Source: Echinococcus granulosus (Eukaryota > Platyhelminthes > Cestoda > Cyclophyllidea > Taeniidae). Taken from it: a stretch of 64,000 bases of DNA. Position 1 is the stretch's first letter. Each line of letters begins with the position of its first letter. The stretch is taken from positions 255,308-319,307 of the forward strand of contig NW_020170468.1 in NCBI RefSeq assembly GCF_000524195.1, written 5' to 3'. Under the pieces are notes generated by a model. The model was not told where the DNA came from. It made no database searches and saw only the letters and a list, made by a program, of their open reading frames with translations. Of the stretch, positions 47,001 to 59,400 are shown piece by piece. The translations under genes were made by a program, and so were the position numbers.

Positions 47001-50000
47001 GGAGATGCGTTAGCGTGAGTGAAGATTTCCCTAGGGATCAAAGCAGCAGTATTAGACGTAGTGGCGTTAGTACTTGTCGTTGGTGCTGTGGTTTTGGTTC
47101 ACACCATAGACTGCACACCTTGCCTCTCTTCTCTAGTTCCGGCTAAGTGTAAATGGGAATCTGAGTAAAGAACAGATCTTTAAGGGAAGCACAATTTCAG
47201 CATCTTTCCGTTCCCTCATAAAGGCTTGTTTCTTCCTCTCTCCTTCCTCTCTCACCATCTCTGGGGAAATCGTGATACTGCTTGAGAGCGAGATAGAAAA
47301 CTCTGATTTTCTGGTCTTAAGATTAGGAAGAGCGGTCCTATCGTTGGTGGTTAAGGCGCAAATTTCTCACACAGCCTACGCTGATACTCATGTTTTCCTT
47401 TGACTGCAATTTACTAAACTTACCGGTTAGCTTGTGTTCTAATTACAAATTTAAATATCTATTAACTATTTTTCTGATGCTATACATTCCGATAATTCAA
47501 TGCTGATTTTTAGATCATGTATGACTTAATTTTAGTACAAAAAATAACATTGCCTATATGAATTGTGATATGTTGTCACAATTCATTGAAACCTATGTTG
47601 AAGTCATTTTTATGACTAGCCTCATTTAAATTGACTTAGGCGCAAAACAGTCCTAGTTATAATTCATTGTCAAAATTTTGGCAGATTCATCTCGAAATGC
47701 CAGCAGCGAGAAGGTCATGATAGACGAAGACGTCCTTCCCATCGATCTGACTCTTCAACGAAAGTCTCTTCCACCCAGTATGCAGACACCACCTTCGGCT
47801 AGTATCTACATCTGCCCGGTCTGCAGCGAAGAGCAGCTCACCCTTGACCACTTTTTAGACCACATGACAACGCATCGGTGGAGGAAATCACCATTAGCAT
47901 CGTGTGATCGTTCCTGCCTTTTATTGGCAAGATCCTCTCTTCTCAAAAGTAGTCGTCGTTTAAAACTCCTCCGAAGTGGTCGAAAGCGACACCGCGATTC
48001 GAAACGAGTTTCTTCTATAGCCACAACACGTAGTGATGAACAACCAGCTGCAACTGGTTCCGTGGAAGAGGAGGGACAGGTTAGCTTTCACTGTCCGGCA
48101 TGTCCGGCATTCCAACGGATTTCTGGCATCCAAGCGGCGGTGGTGAGCTTTTCTAGCTTCTCTTGCTGAACTACTGGTTAAGTTCAGAACAACAAAAACT
48201 TGCGGTGGTACACAGGTTGATTCGTATGAATCATTATTTAATAAATGTTATGAACTGCTAATATGTGAGAACGAATGTGATCGGCTAATGTACGTTGGAG
48301 GACCTAAGTAGACAAGAACTTCAAAGTAGAGGTCTGTACTACCACAACCCAATATCCTACATGTAGTACAGCACGTATACTCCTGAGATATTGAGGTAAA
48401 CAGAGTCCACAGCTCCAGCATATTTTTCTCTTTGAATGACCTTAGGGCAAAAGGGAGTACTAACGCATGTAAAGTACACCCGGAAGCAATGCTGGCCAGA
48501 CAGGAAGTCAACTAGAGCGTGGACGGCGAATGTTTCTAGATTATTCGAAAATGAACCAAGCGGAAGGAACGTTAGTCGCGCGGTTTTCTGACGCTGAAGA
48601 AATCTGCAGTGATAATTTGTTTATCATAAACACATCAATCACGGATATTTTAAAAAGTTGACGGAAAGAGACAACATAAAATCAAAAGATACCTAGGGTG
48701 TATCCGCTTCCCCTTGTTGCGTACAGGAAAATGGAGTCTTTAGATTATTTGAGGCCTTTGGGCTGAGCCTAAATGTTAAGCTAAAGCGTTTTATAGTATA
48801 TGTAATTGAAATTCATGCCTACCAGTCAAAATCACTTATGCATGCTAAGCATAAAATTCGAAATTTCCCAAGCAGATATCCAGTAAAAATTGCAACTATA
48901 TGACTGTAATACGCCAGATGGACTTCCAAAAGTTAAATAAAGGGAGGGGAAAATGATTTTTACGATAACCTGATTAATTTTTGCTAAAAATATTAGAATA
49001 CAAGAAATTAAAAGAGGATTTTGAGTTATTGGAATTATCGAAGTAACACCTCAACCACTCATTCTTTTCTCCTTGATGTCAAGAATGATCTGCTTAATGT
49101 ATCACTGCACTTTTGTACATCAGTTATTTCTTGCAGTAGGGGCTTTGCCGCTCATTTTACTCAAATAGAAAGCATATCCTAAGGCTGATAAACGTTGATA
49201 CGGATGCAAGCTATGTTTATTTTTACTGCTATCGATTTTACTGGTGCAGAATTTGTTTCCTATTTTCACCGGAATTTCATCTTAGCTACCAAGACCATTT
49301 TCACCATTCTTCCCTTACGATAGGTAGTTAACAGGTAAACATATGAATGCAAATGAAAGTATATCACTGATTTTTAAGGAAAACATTTTTGCTGCAAAAA
49401 TGCGATTAGAAGAGGAGGGGATAAGAAACAGCTAGTTTAATAATGTATGTAATGAAAAGAATATCCTCGAGTAATGTATTTACACCTAGATTTATCTAGG
49501 TGCCTTAGTGCAAATCTGTTCACCTTGAATGAGTTACATAAAGGGAATATGTCGTTTACACATCCCCCCACTCATCCGATCTATTAATGATTTCCTTTTT
49601 TCTTTATTAACAGAACCACTTTGAGAATTTTCATATGCAAATTATTGTGGTGTGCAACATTTGTGGCATGTGGTTCAGCAACCAGACCATATTTGCTTCG
49701 CACGTAGCTGTGGTTCATCTACAAAGGTGTCCGGGAAATGTAGTCTTCCCCTCCCTACCGCAGCCCTTATTGCCATCACCACCGCCATCAGCGACGGCAT
49801 TAGCAACAACAACAGGGAACTTCAAGAGTCCTCAACAGCTTATCGATCCAGTGATTGCATCTATTCTCGTCAGCGACCTCCTTCTCTCCACTCACTCGAC
49901 ACTCTTCCCCGGTTCTGCTTCACAGAATTGGAAAGTCATGGACTACAAGGAATTCGTAGGCAACGACGGTGGCGAAAAATTGTCTCAGGTTAATAATTGC

Positions 50001-51507
50001 AGAATAACTTAAACACAACAACTGTTCACATATAGACAGCTTATCGATCAGGACTTTATGTATGGATTCTCCAGCTTTTAAGGGATATTGCGCGTCCAAC
50101 TTTACAAAATTTGTATTGTTTTTCGGTTGTTGTTTATTTCTTTTATGTGAAGGCGCATCAATAGTGTTTCAAGTGCACTTTTAATGCCAACTTTTAAGAT
50201 TTTATCGTTAATGAAATGTTTTTGTTTAAGAATAAATTTTGTCAAAAAGTTCCCTTCGTTAATATTTCTATCAATAGGTATGAAAAAATATGCCTTTGAA
50301 GTGGATTTTGCGGCAAAAATTTAACAAAAATCAGAAATGAATTTTTTCTGAAGTCTGATTTTCGTGAACATTACAGTACCGCCATGAATCATTGATGCGC
50401 GTAATGAAATGATGGCAGTTTTAATCCGGTTAAGAACCATTGATTTCATATAGTTGTAAAGGCCAAAACAAAGCGATACACGCGTTGTAAAGCAGCTCCA
50501 ACTAACCAGACCAATCCAAATAATGAATATTATTAGATGTTTTCCAAATGTGTCAAGCAATAACGAGGTGACTTTAGAAAATGGTAAAAACAACGGCGAT
50601 TAAAAAATTCAAGTTAAATATTAGGGTCTGCATATTACTTACGGCATCAGCTAAGCTTTGTGTTAAAAAATTGTAATGTCTTCGGCATATTTAAGCACGT
50701 ATTTGTGCCAAGCGGTTCTTATTTAGTGAGTCTGAATCGAGGTAAAAAATTTTGATCTTCCCACCTCGTTCCAAATGCGCATCTGCCCAATTAAAAATCC
50801 TCTCCCAGTTGTGTTTCATCCTCCTATACAGGCCATTGCTGAATCGAAATCTCAAACAAGGGACGTAAGAATGGCGACGACAAAGACACACTCAAATGTG
50901 CACGCACAACAGCAGCAACAACAGCATCCACAGTTATCTGCCCTAGTCAACAGATATTCGCCGAATTCTACTACTCCAGTAATACTCTACGACCACCCGT
51001 TGCAACGACTCCTGCCACCTCATGTTGCCGTGGCGCTTGACAGGAGCACAGTTGCAAAAATTTGCCACTACTGCTTCAAAGTAGGATTGCTTTTACCTGT
51101 TAGTTATGCATTAAAACATGTCTATCGAAAGTGGGATTAGAAACTACAGTGCCTTTAAAATACACAAATAATTTGGATTAAAGTAATCACACCGCTATAT
51201 TGAGCGTGATGTATGGTAAGTTAATGGCCAAAAATATGCAATATTTAAATTAGCTGCTTAGGGATATCTTCAAACGCATTTGTACAAATTCCTCAATGCT
51301 TATTTCAGTTGGTGAAGCATTAAACACCTGTCCACTTAGGTGTTGAAGCTCAAATTTCACCAACTATATTTAAGGACAGTATTATTTTGACATCACTTCC
51401 ATAAATAACCTCTAATTTCTTAGGAGTTCGCAGATGAAATGGCTGTTCTAAAGCACCAGGTGTTAGTACATCGACTGGAAGAGACTACGGCTGAAAATCC
51501 CACGTAA
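44030..51507 (+). CDS. C2H2 zinc-finger protein with widely spaced fingers
   Basis: Probable nuclear transcription factor. Exons 44030-44087, 47685-48142, 49614-49988, 50832-51080 and 51424-51507 give about 407 residues. Exon 1 (MASVERRVPQ) is inferred from its strong GTAAGT donor and matching phase; the others are firmer. Near the N-terminus PIDLTL (38-43) resembles the PxDLS motif that binds the co-repressor CtBP. Four separate fingers follow: CPVCSEEQLTLDHFLDHMTTH; one starting CPACPAF and completed across the exon 2/3 junction by NHFENFH (spacing 13 or 14 depending on the donor); CNICGMWF to HVAVVH; and CHYCFK|EFADEMAVLKHQVLVH, split exactly across exons 4 and 5. Between them are a basic stretch, a Pro-rich stretch and a glutamine run. 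The last exon could splice on at CCCAC|GTAAGC instead of ending at TAA. I cannot place it in a named family. Confidence 0.72.
44088..47684 (+). other. Zinc-finger gene intron 1
   Basis: 3,597 nt, AT-rich, except for a purine-rich, G-heavy stretch at 46,881-46,945 on the plus strand that could form unusual DNA structure or act as an internal promoter element. No nested gene is supported. Confidence 0.45.
48143..49613 (+). other. Zinc-finger gene intron 2
   Basis: 1,471 nt. The donor is either GTGGTG at 48140 or GTGAGC at 48143, both in phase 0; the second is closer to consensus. An 87-codon minus-strand frame at 48,248-48,511 looks like chance. Confidence 0.5.
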
Positions 51508-51897
51508 GCGACTAGAGTAAGTATGGAAGACATATAACTTTGGAACGTCAATTTTGCCTTGGGTCAAATGGTGATTGGTTGCCTACTGGTACCAAGATTC
51601 ACCCATTTCTGTTTAGGAATTTGCCTTTTTCTTATGCGTTTATTAGTAAGACTTATGTATTAAGTTTACCTGATTGCATGTTCACACGTCAGCCTTACAT
51701 CCGACACAATAGCCATGCTATGGTATATCTTTAAGGATAGTCTACTGTCTTTTTAGCAAACCATAGTCACAGATTTATTAACATATTTATTTTCTCTTTC
51801 GGTATTGCAGGTTGAACAACGTGACCCAACAGTACTAGTACAGCGATCAATACTGTGGCATATGTATGCAGATAGTAAATAAAAATCCGCTTTTGTT

Positions 51898-52497
51898 CTA
51901 TAAAAGGAGGAGCCCTGCGTCTAACAAAGGTACCATAATAATGAAAAACATTGAGCAAACGTCTAAATCTTGGAAGCGACTACTTGATGTGTTACAGGCA
52001 TCCTCTTCACAGGTAAAAACACACGCTTGATAAATTCTATCGTGATCGGGAAAGTCGACATATTGACATTGGTCACCGAGAGACTTGCTGCTGCAGAATC
52101 GCGTTGTACCCATGATAGCTAAAAGAAAATTAATTAAGTCAGTGCATAACTCAAAACGAGCAGAACCTTTTGTATGCAAGAGAGATTTGCCTCCGTATAC
52201 GGTAGTAGTTTTTATGCAGAACTGGGCGTCACGAACGTTGCACGGCAAAGGTTGCACGTCTGAGTTAATTATATGAGCTTGAAATCCGCTGTCGAGACAT
52301 CCAGGATCAACGGAGGAGTTACATACATAACAGTTGAGGCCTCTGGCAAAGTAAGCTACAAAAAGAATCTAAGGGGTTCAGAGAACTTAACGCATGGCAT
52401 ATCAGCGAATCCGTGTCACAAAATCTATGCATTGTAGCACTTAAATTACTGCGTAAAATCTCAATCTGTAGGTTCTCATTACCATCTTGTTATTCAT
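51898..52497 (-). CDS. Ly6/CD59-like GPI-anchored three-finger protein
   Basis: Exons, reading down: 52497-52483, 52368-52167 and 52118-51898. The last two are well supported (48-nt intron, phase 1); the 15-nt first exon (MNNKM) is inferred from a GTAATG donor and phase. The product is about 144 residues: a short signal (MILFVAYFARG), then the LU-domain hallmark LNCYVCN, further cysteines at PGC, PCN and FCIK, then FCSSKSLGDQC and the closing CVFTCEEDACN. A small-residue stretch SSS and a hydrophobic C-terminus (MFFIIMVPLLDAGLLLL) mark a GPI anchor. Such proteins sit on the outer membrane face. In flatworms, CD59-like members are tegument proteins; quiver/sleepless-type members tune ion channels, and this one's spacing resembles that group. 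The role is not decided by sequence. TTTATT at 51774 gives a poly(A) signal on this strand. Confidence 0.75.
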
Positions 52498-53490
52498 AAG
52501 CTATTGAATAGGTAAATGTACTCGAGTATCCTGTTGTGCAATCAGAACCCACAAATTAATACACTGCATTCTAATACATGTTTTAGGCGTAAAAGAACCA
52601 CATAACTGTGCACTGGTTTACTTAACATATTCAAATTACTTGATAACAATGATGACAGAAGGGAAAGGTAAGGCAGCTACAACTCTGGGAGAGAAGAGTA
52701 ACAAACTCACGGAAAAATAGAAGAACGAATGAATTTAATAACATAGGCGAGCAGTTCTTGTGCAAGCATGCAAAGCAAACGTAAAGGCCATAAACTGATA
52801 TAGACGGAATACTTTGCCTAAAGCGCTATTTATTGAGTAGTTTAAAGCCACCCCAAGGTCATCCATTATAAAATAGCTGATAGGCAATGGACCTAACTCA
52901 AAGTGAAATTTGCTCACTGTCTGGGGCCATCCAAACAAAATATTTAACACTATTTACTCTACCAATTTTAATACTAGGTAGTTTTGCATATTAAAGTAAA
53001 GGAAGAGCTCCATTAATCCTCTTGAGTCTAGCCATGTACCTGATTTTCAGGAATCAGATTAGTCTAAATAAATAATGATGGAATGTTCGTTAAACGTAGA
53101 CTGCTTAGACCCTTTTTAAATATACTGTCTACTGCTGCCATAAGTAGCTTTTTCTTGCCATTTTATGCCTTTAATAACAATGATTGAAATGGAATCGTGT
53201 TAACACTAATTCGCAACCACAGCGCTTTTTTTTAACCTTCGCGGTGTTCGCACGCATCGTGGTGTTTGCGGTTAGTTCTTCGAGTTATGCAGGGTTTTAG
53301 TCCACCAAAGCTTGATGCAAACTCCTTTCTTTACGGTTTTTTAGTGTTATCGTTTCACATTCTTGACCATTAAGTTTTTTGTCGCAACTCGTACGGTTTC
53401 CATCGTCATGCTGGAATCTGGACTCAGCTATGTACGACATTTAGTTACTTTTGGGTAAACCTTGGTTTCTTCTACTTTCTACTTTTAGAA
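52498..53490. other. Divergent spacer between the Ly6-like and helicase genes
   Basis: Holds the 5' flanks of both genes. A CpG-containing stretch at about 53,230-53,310 may be the helicase promoter or a non-coding first exon. The region ends in TTTCTACTTTTAG, two bases before the helicase ATG: a 3' splice site, either of a 5' UTR intron or for a trans-spliced leader. Confidence 0.45.
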
Positions 53491-56400
53491 ATGCTTGAAA
53501 ATCTGAAAGCCAGTTCTGAGAACCGTGAGGATATAGCACTTTCTGAAAATGTTCCGGTTATAACTTCTTTTAAGGAGATGGGTCTCAAATCAGATCTTCT
53601 CCGTGGAATCTACGACTATGGTATCACTGTTTATCGTTGTATAATTTTCGCAAAATTTTGCCCATCATCCTTGCTGTTTGTTACATGGGCTGTGCGGATT
53701 TGTCGGGTTTTCGTTTCTTATTGCTCTTTGTATTCAACATTACCCATGGATAGACAGACCAAAAACTATACTGTTTTACACTTCGGTTAATAAATTTAGG
53801 TTACGAGAGACCGTCTTTAGTTCAACAACGCGCCATCAGTCAAATCATACGAGGTCGTGACGTCGTGGTTCAAGCCCAGAGCGGAACTGGTAAGACGGCA
53901 ACTTTTTGCATTGGCACGCTTCAACTGCTGGATCCCTCTCGAAGGGAAACGCAAGCCTTGTTTCTCGCTCCTACTCGGGAATTGGCCTCACAAGTTCATC
54001 GGGTTTGTCAGTTGCGCTTACGTGACTTCATTTTGCTTAATAAGTTGTGTATTTTGCTTATCCTTTTGGTTATGGTATGAGTTCGACAGCACACGACCAT
54101 TACATTAGGGTTTATGTTTATTTTTCATAAAATGACAAGGAAATCAATAAATTGAACCTTCCTAATTAAAATTTGTAACATTGACTTGGAGAGTGTATTT
54201 TATGATTGTGCAATTGTTTATTTTTCAACTGGCGAATCTCTTGGACACGCCTTTTTAAAAGCGTGATGTTGATGATCTATAAGATGTTTTCGACATTTTC
54301 TCTTGAGTCGTCGAACATCCCCATTTAAATAATTTTTCTCCCTGTACCTCAAGGTAGTCACGGCACTGGCAGACCACCTCTCTATCAAATGCGTGCTATG
54401 TTGCGGTGGGAGGAATAATGTCGGTCAGATGAGCAAAAGTCTGGGCCTGGGCTATCAGATTGTTGTCGGTACCCCCGGTCGTATTTTGGGTATAGTTTGC
54501 GTCTTTAATTTCGTTTACTCGAAGAGCAAAATTCATATTTTCTTCATACATGTGTGATGTCCTGTAAATATTTTTTGCCTATTGGTCATATTTAAGTGAT
54601 AAAAGGTTTTGCTTCAAATTTCATCGGCATCTTGTTATTTTTTTAATCTAACAGTTATCCCTTGTCACTGATGCAGACACCAAATGGTCCCTTTTCGGTA
54701 TTATCCCAAATTAAATTGTCATTGAATCGACAGATTTTAACATTAAATCTCGACCTTAAACATCAGCATTAGTCTGCACTGGGTTATGTTTTTTGTAAAT
54801 GCTGACACACGGAATTTTGACTTTCGTTGAATACTTATTCAAATATCATCAGTTTAAATAATTAAGGTCAGATTATGCTTACCAGATAGGGTGTAAATCC
54901 CTCTAATAATGGAACCATACTCTTCACTTGTATCCGAGGTGATGTTTCACCGTTCTTTCTCGCATCTAGCAGCCCTGTTAGTTTGTGCTAGGGTTACATT
55001 TTCCCTGCTCATTAAGGCTGGTGGTATTGTAAGGTACGAAATCGTTGATAAAGTCGTTAATGAAGCAGATAAATATTTACGTACTTATTAAATATCAATC
55101 GAACAACAACTATTTCTATTGATTGACTCATTAAATCTAAACGTGCCAAGATTAAAGTTGGAATATCATGAGTAATTTACCACATGCCCAGTGGATTTCA
55201 TTGCGGTTTATTCAATGCTCCATATTTGTAAATTTAAGTTTACTGATAGAAGAAGCATAGAACTAGCATTTTTTAATTCGCAGCGCATTCGTTGAGTGAG
55301 TACATATCTGAAAAATTGGGATATTAATAAAGCATTAGGCTCTTAATCCTATGAGTATTTTATCCGACTTACACGTCGAGATTGTTCACTGAGCCATCCA
55401 ACCCTTTTTCATGCCTACGTACCCTAAGTTTGTTCTGCTCTACCGCAGATCTCAACGGGTCCAATTTGACCTGGGTAGGCACCGATGTGAACGAATTTTT
55501 ACATTGTTCTGATAACATATGATGATTTACTGTAAATAAGGTGTGTACTAGTGAATGTAGGGATGGCTTCTTGTGTGATTTTGTCATTTGAACAATCACG
55601 GTCACAGCAGTTTGGTGATCCGCGTAGACCTTTTCTGAATGCCTAAATTATAAACATTTTTACTAATAAAGCTAAGTAGAAATAATATTATGACAATTGT
55701 CAGTTTGTGCTTGCCGAATGGAGACTCGACTAAATTATCTTTCGAACAATTTTTACAGCAGTTTGGCTGGTGTTATTTCAGCATTCCTTTAACTATTTAT
55801 TTGTCTCCTTTCTAATATGTATACTGTGTAAGGGATTAACGTTCTCGTTCATCAGCAAAGGTGCAAGTTTTCAACTTTTTGGTGTTTTTATTTCGTTTTA
55901 GTAGGATTTGTGCAGGTTGTTCATTTTAGTTCTTCATCGGTGAGGCTGTGTTTCGTGTTTAAAAGTAAAAGATGAGCATTTTGGTCTGTAATTCCCCGCA
56001 TTTCGGCAAATTTCTGTTTTGATGTAACAGCGATTTCAATAACTCGAAGTAAAATTTGTCTTCATTTTTCAATAATAGAGCCATATTTATATCTCTGTTC
56101 TTCCACACATTATGCTAATTTAATCCGCTAAACTGATGAGTTTATTTTGAATAATTATCAATTTAATTGCACTGTGTGCTTCCGCTGGGTAGATCTCCTT
56201 CGAAGTGGCTTTCTGAAACCGTCCAATCTGCGGATCACTGTTATAGATGAAGCAGATGAGATGCTAAACCGGGGTCTTCGAGAGCAACTCGAGCTGATTT
56301 TCAAGTATCTTCCCGCTAAGACAAGGAACGCGGAAGTGGAGCCTTCTCAGGGTGTTGTGAAGTCTCCAATGCAAAGAGTCGTGGTTTCTGCTACATGGAC

Positions 56401-59400
56401 ATCTGGGTGTCGAGATGTGATGGAACATTTCCTCGGAAACCCCGTCTGCTTACTCGTCCCTCAGTATTTTGCACTTACTATAAATAGAAATTATTGTTTT
56501 ATAGACGTCCATGTTTGAAAATGGCCATGCTTTTTAGGGATGAGTTGAGTCTGTCGGGCATAACGCAGTATTACATCGACACAGCTAGTGAGGAGTGGAA
56601 ATTCGAGACACTTACCGACATCTTCGCCTCAATATGCGTCCCGCAGACAGTAATTTTTGTGAACACCCGACATAAGGCGGACTGGTTATCGGGGCGACTG
56701 TGCGTAGACGGCTTTACGGCGACTGCTGCTCACGGCGATCTCGATCAGGCAACAAGAGATCGTGTAATGAATGCGTTTCGGGCAGGTAGAAGGTTCGTGC
56801 CTGTCTTCGTTTATGGCAAACAATGCAGTGTTTGTTTGTCCGTTCAAAATTACTTGGTTAATCATGTGCAGCTGCTATTGGGCATCCACATAGTTCCTTT
56901 TTTGTTATATGTATTTATCATCGTTGGTTACTCCATCAAAAGTTCCCCCTATCACAGCATTGGGGTTTAATAGTATGTTCTAGATTCCCCATTTTATCGA
57001 TCAAGTGGAAAGTCAAATGATTTGACTTTGGGTTCTTGCACTTCTTTTGAATGGCATGACTTGAGCAATAAAATGCCTAATTCTATGGGATAAGATCGAC
57101 CTTAATCTATGATACGGTTGCTTTTACCTGTTTTGTGACAGTAGAGTTTCCCACACTGATCATAAAAGTTGCAGCTCGCTTTTGGTTGGGCAAACCAACC
57201 GGCTATGCATATCATCTGAAATTCTACAAAGATTTGACTCACAATCGAACCAAGTGTTTATTCCTGCCTGATTACTCATTTTCTGCATGGTATGTTTAAA
57301 GGGATTAGAGTGATTAACGAACCTGGGATGTATATAAATAGATGTTTTGAGTATCCACCCAAAAGGGCACCATATGCGATAAAGTGATCTTAAAAGCCTG
57401 CCCCTCCATTTGCAAAAATGCATGCATCATTTTGATGTCATCCGATTAAAAGTACTTCAAACAATGTCGATGAAACATTATTTCTACTTTGGGGAAGCTG
57501 TTAATTCGTATTCATTCAAACTTTAATCTTTAAGCTGTTCAAGAAATGTATGTGCCCACTCTTCAACTGAACGCGCTGAATCCTATTTAGATTCTAAAAA
57601 AAATTAGTATTAGAAGGACGTTGAGGAAATATTTCATTTGTTAAAAATTGATCAGATGATAAGTAAGTTGTCATCAAACTCTCGCATCATCAACGGCCAT
57701 CCGTTTTGATCGTTAAGCCGGATCCCCCTTCTAAGTTCGTTTCTACCTGCCCTAATGTTCCAGTAAGTTCCAGTACCATAGGGCGTTACCATGACGATTA
57801 CGCCCGAATAAGATACCAGCACCAGCTCAAACTAGCGCATGGTGGTTTCCTCCTTTGTCCAATCTTTTTTCCCTCCATTGTGGTCATACGACATCTACGC
57901 AGCGTCCTTTTTCACACTGTCAAGTTAGATTGTGTTGTGTTATGTGGTTCGGATGAGAAACGAAAATAGGCAAAAATTCGAAATGGATTTAGGTGGAATT
58001 GATTCACTGACTTTATCAATCATTAAAGTAGGTCACCTGCGCGATGTATTGGTGCTCAAAAAACACCAAAAGCCATTAACACTACGTGTTTACGTGATAG
58101 ACCAACTTCTGCTTGTTTTTTTCTGAACTAGTCAACCGAGAACGAATTATTTCTTTTCATTAATGTTATATGTCATCCCAATTTTAAATAGGATGAGGAT
58201 GTATCCGCGCCAGGCACTGTTCACACCGTCAGGCTAAACCCAGGTGCGGAGTTGGTTTGATGATGACTCATAATGAGTCTCGTTCACTCATACATCTGTT
58301 TACTCAGGCGAGATAGCCCCAAAGGTCAAATGTCGCGTGTGTATGTCTGAGGCCATGTAAAGGGGAGTTTATACATTATTGTCTTTACCTATCCTGGTGT
58401 CCTCAGGACACCTGGCGCCAGCATTCGAGGTCAGCGATAGTCAGGGGTGTGGCGAATATGTGGGTGGGACTTTTGACTGCATATACATGCATATCGTTAT
58501 CTCGCATCCACCCACCCGCAGACGCTCAGCAGGTCCAACTAGTGGCCTTATCTTTTCGTCAACTTCGTGTTCTTAGTGGGGCACGCCACCCATAGCCATA
58601 AAAGTTGTAAAATCATTTGATCTGGGTCAATCTTGGTACTTGGGGCCTTGAAACGCGTAATACCGTGGACGTATATACTTAGATGATCTTGATATTCATT
58701 CACAGTGCTTCACTTAACTGCAGTGCTATTTTTCCCAAGTCATTTAAGCCTAGTTTTAAAATCACTTGGTGTTTTTCTTCAGGGTTGTGTTCCCTGAATT
58801 ATCTGGTTGCATTGCTGCGATTATCAAAAAATGCAATGAATTTATCGAAACAACGGTTGCTTACTTCAGCGATATAACGAATCCATTATCTTCAGACTAT
58901 CAACAATTGAAGCAATTTCAATCTTGAATGTGTTCTTGTAACAACTACTACCTATTTTCGGTTTTAAGATGATTTCCACCACCACTAAGCTTCATTCTCA
59001 CTGTTGATCCGAAGTTGCATCGAATTCAAACCCCTGTTTTAATGTCAGTAACAAAGCAGAAAGTTTGAAATGTATCTTTCTCCCTGATACTCTTGCGTTA
59101 CTGACTACCAATGCAATTTGAAGGAAGTTTTTTGAGTGGTGAAAATTTGATTAATCATCGTTGATCAGAAATACCTTTCACCGAACATTATAAAAATATT
59201 TCAAGTTTACGAATTCTTCGAGGGCCAAACAAGTCGCAAATGGATTCCCAGTCTCGCTAACCTTGAATTTGGTGCTTAAATAAATAAGAATTATTTGCAG
59301 TCTTTACGGCGTTAAATTAGACAGCTTATAGGCAAGCGATGGCTTGTAATTGCCATTGCATAATCGGAATTGCCAAATCTTTTATTAACGTCACACTATC

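Noticed and set aside
49652..49993. Second open frame over zinc-finger exon 3
   Set aside because: The overlapping frame carries the C2H2 finger and joins in phase on both sides; this one does not.
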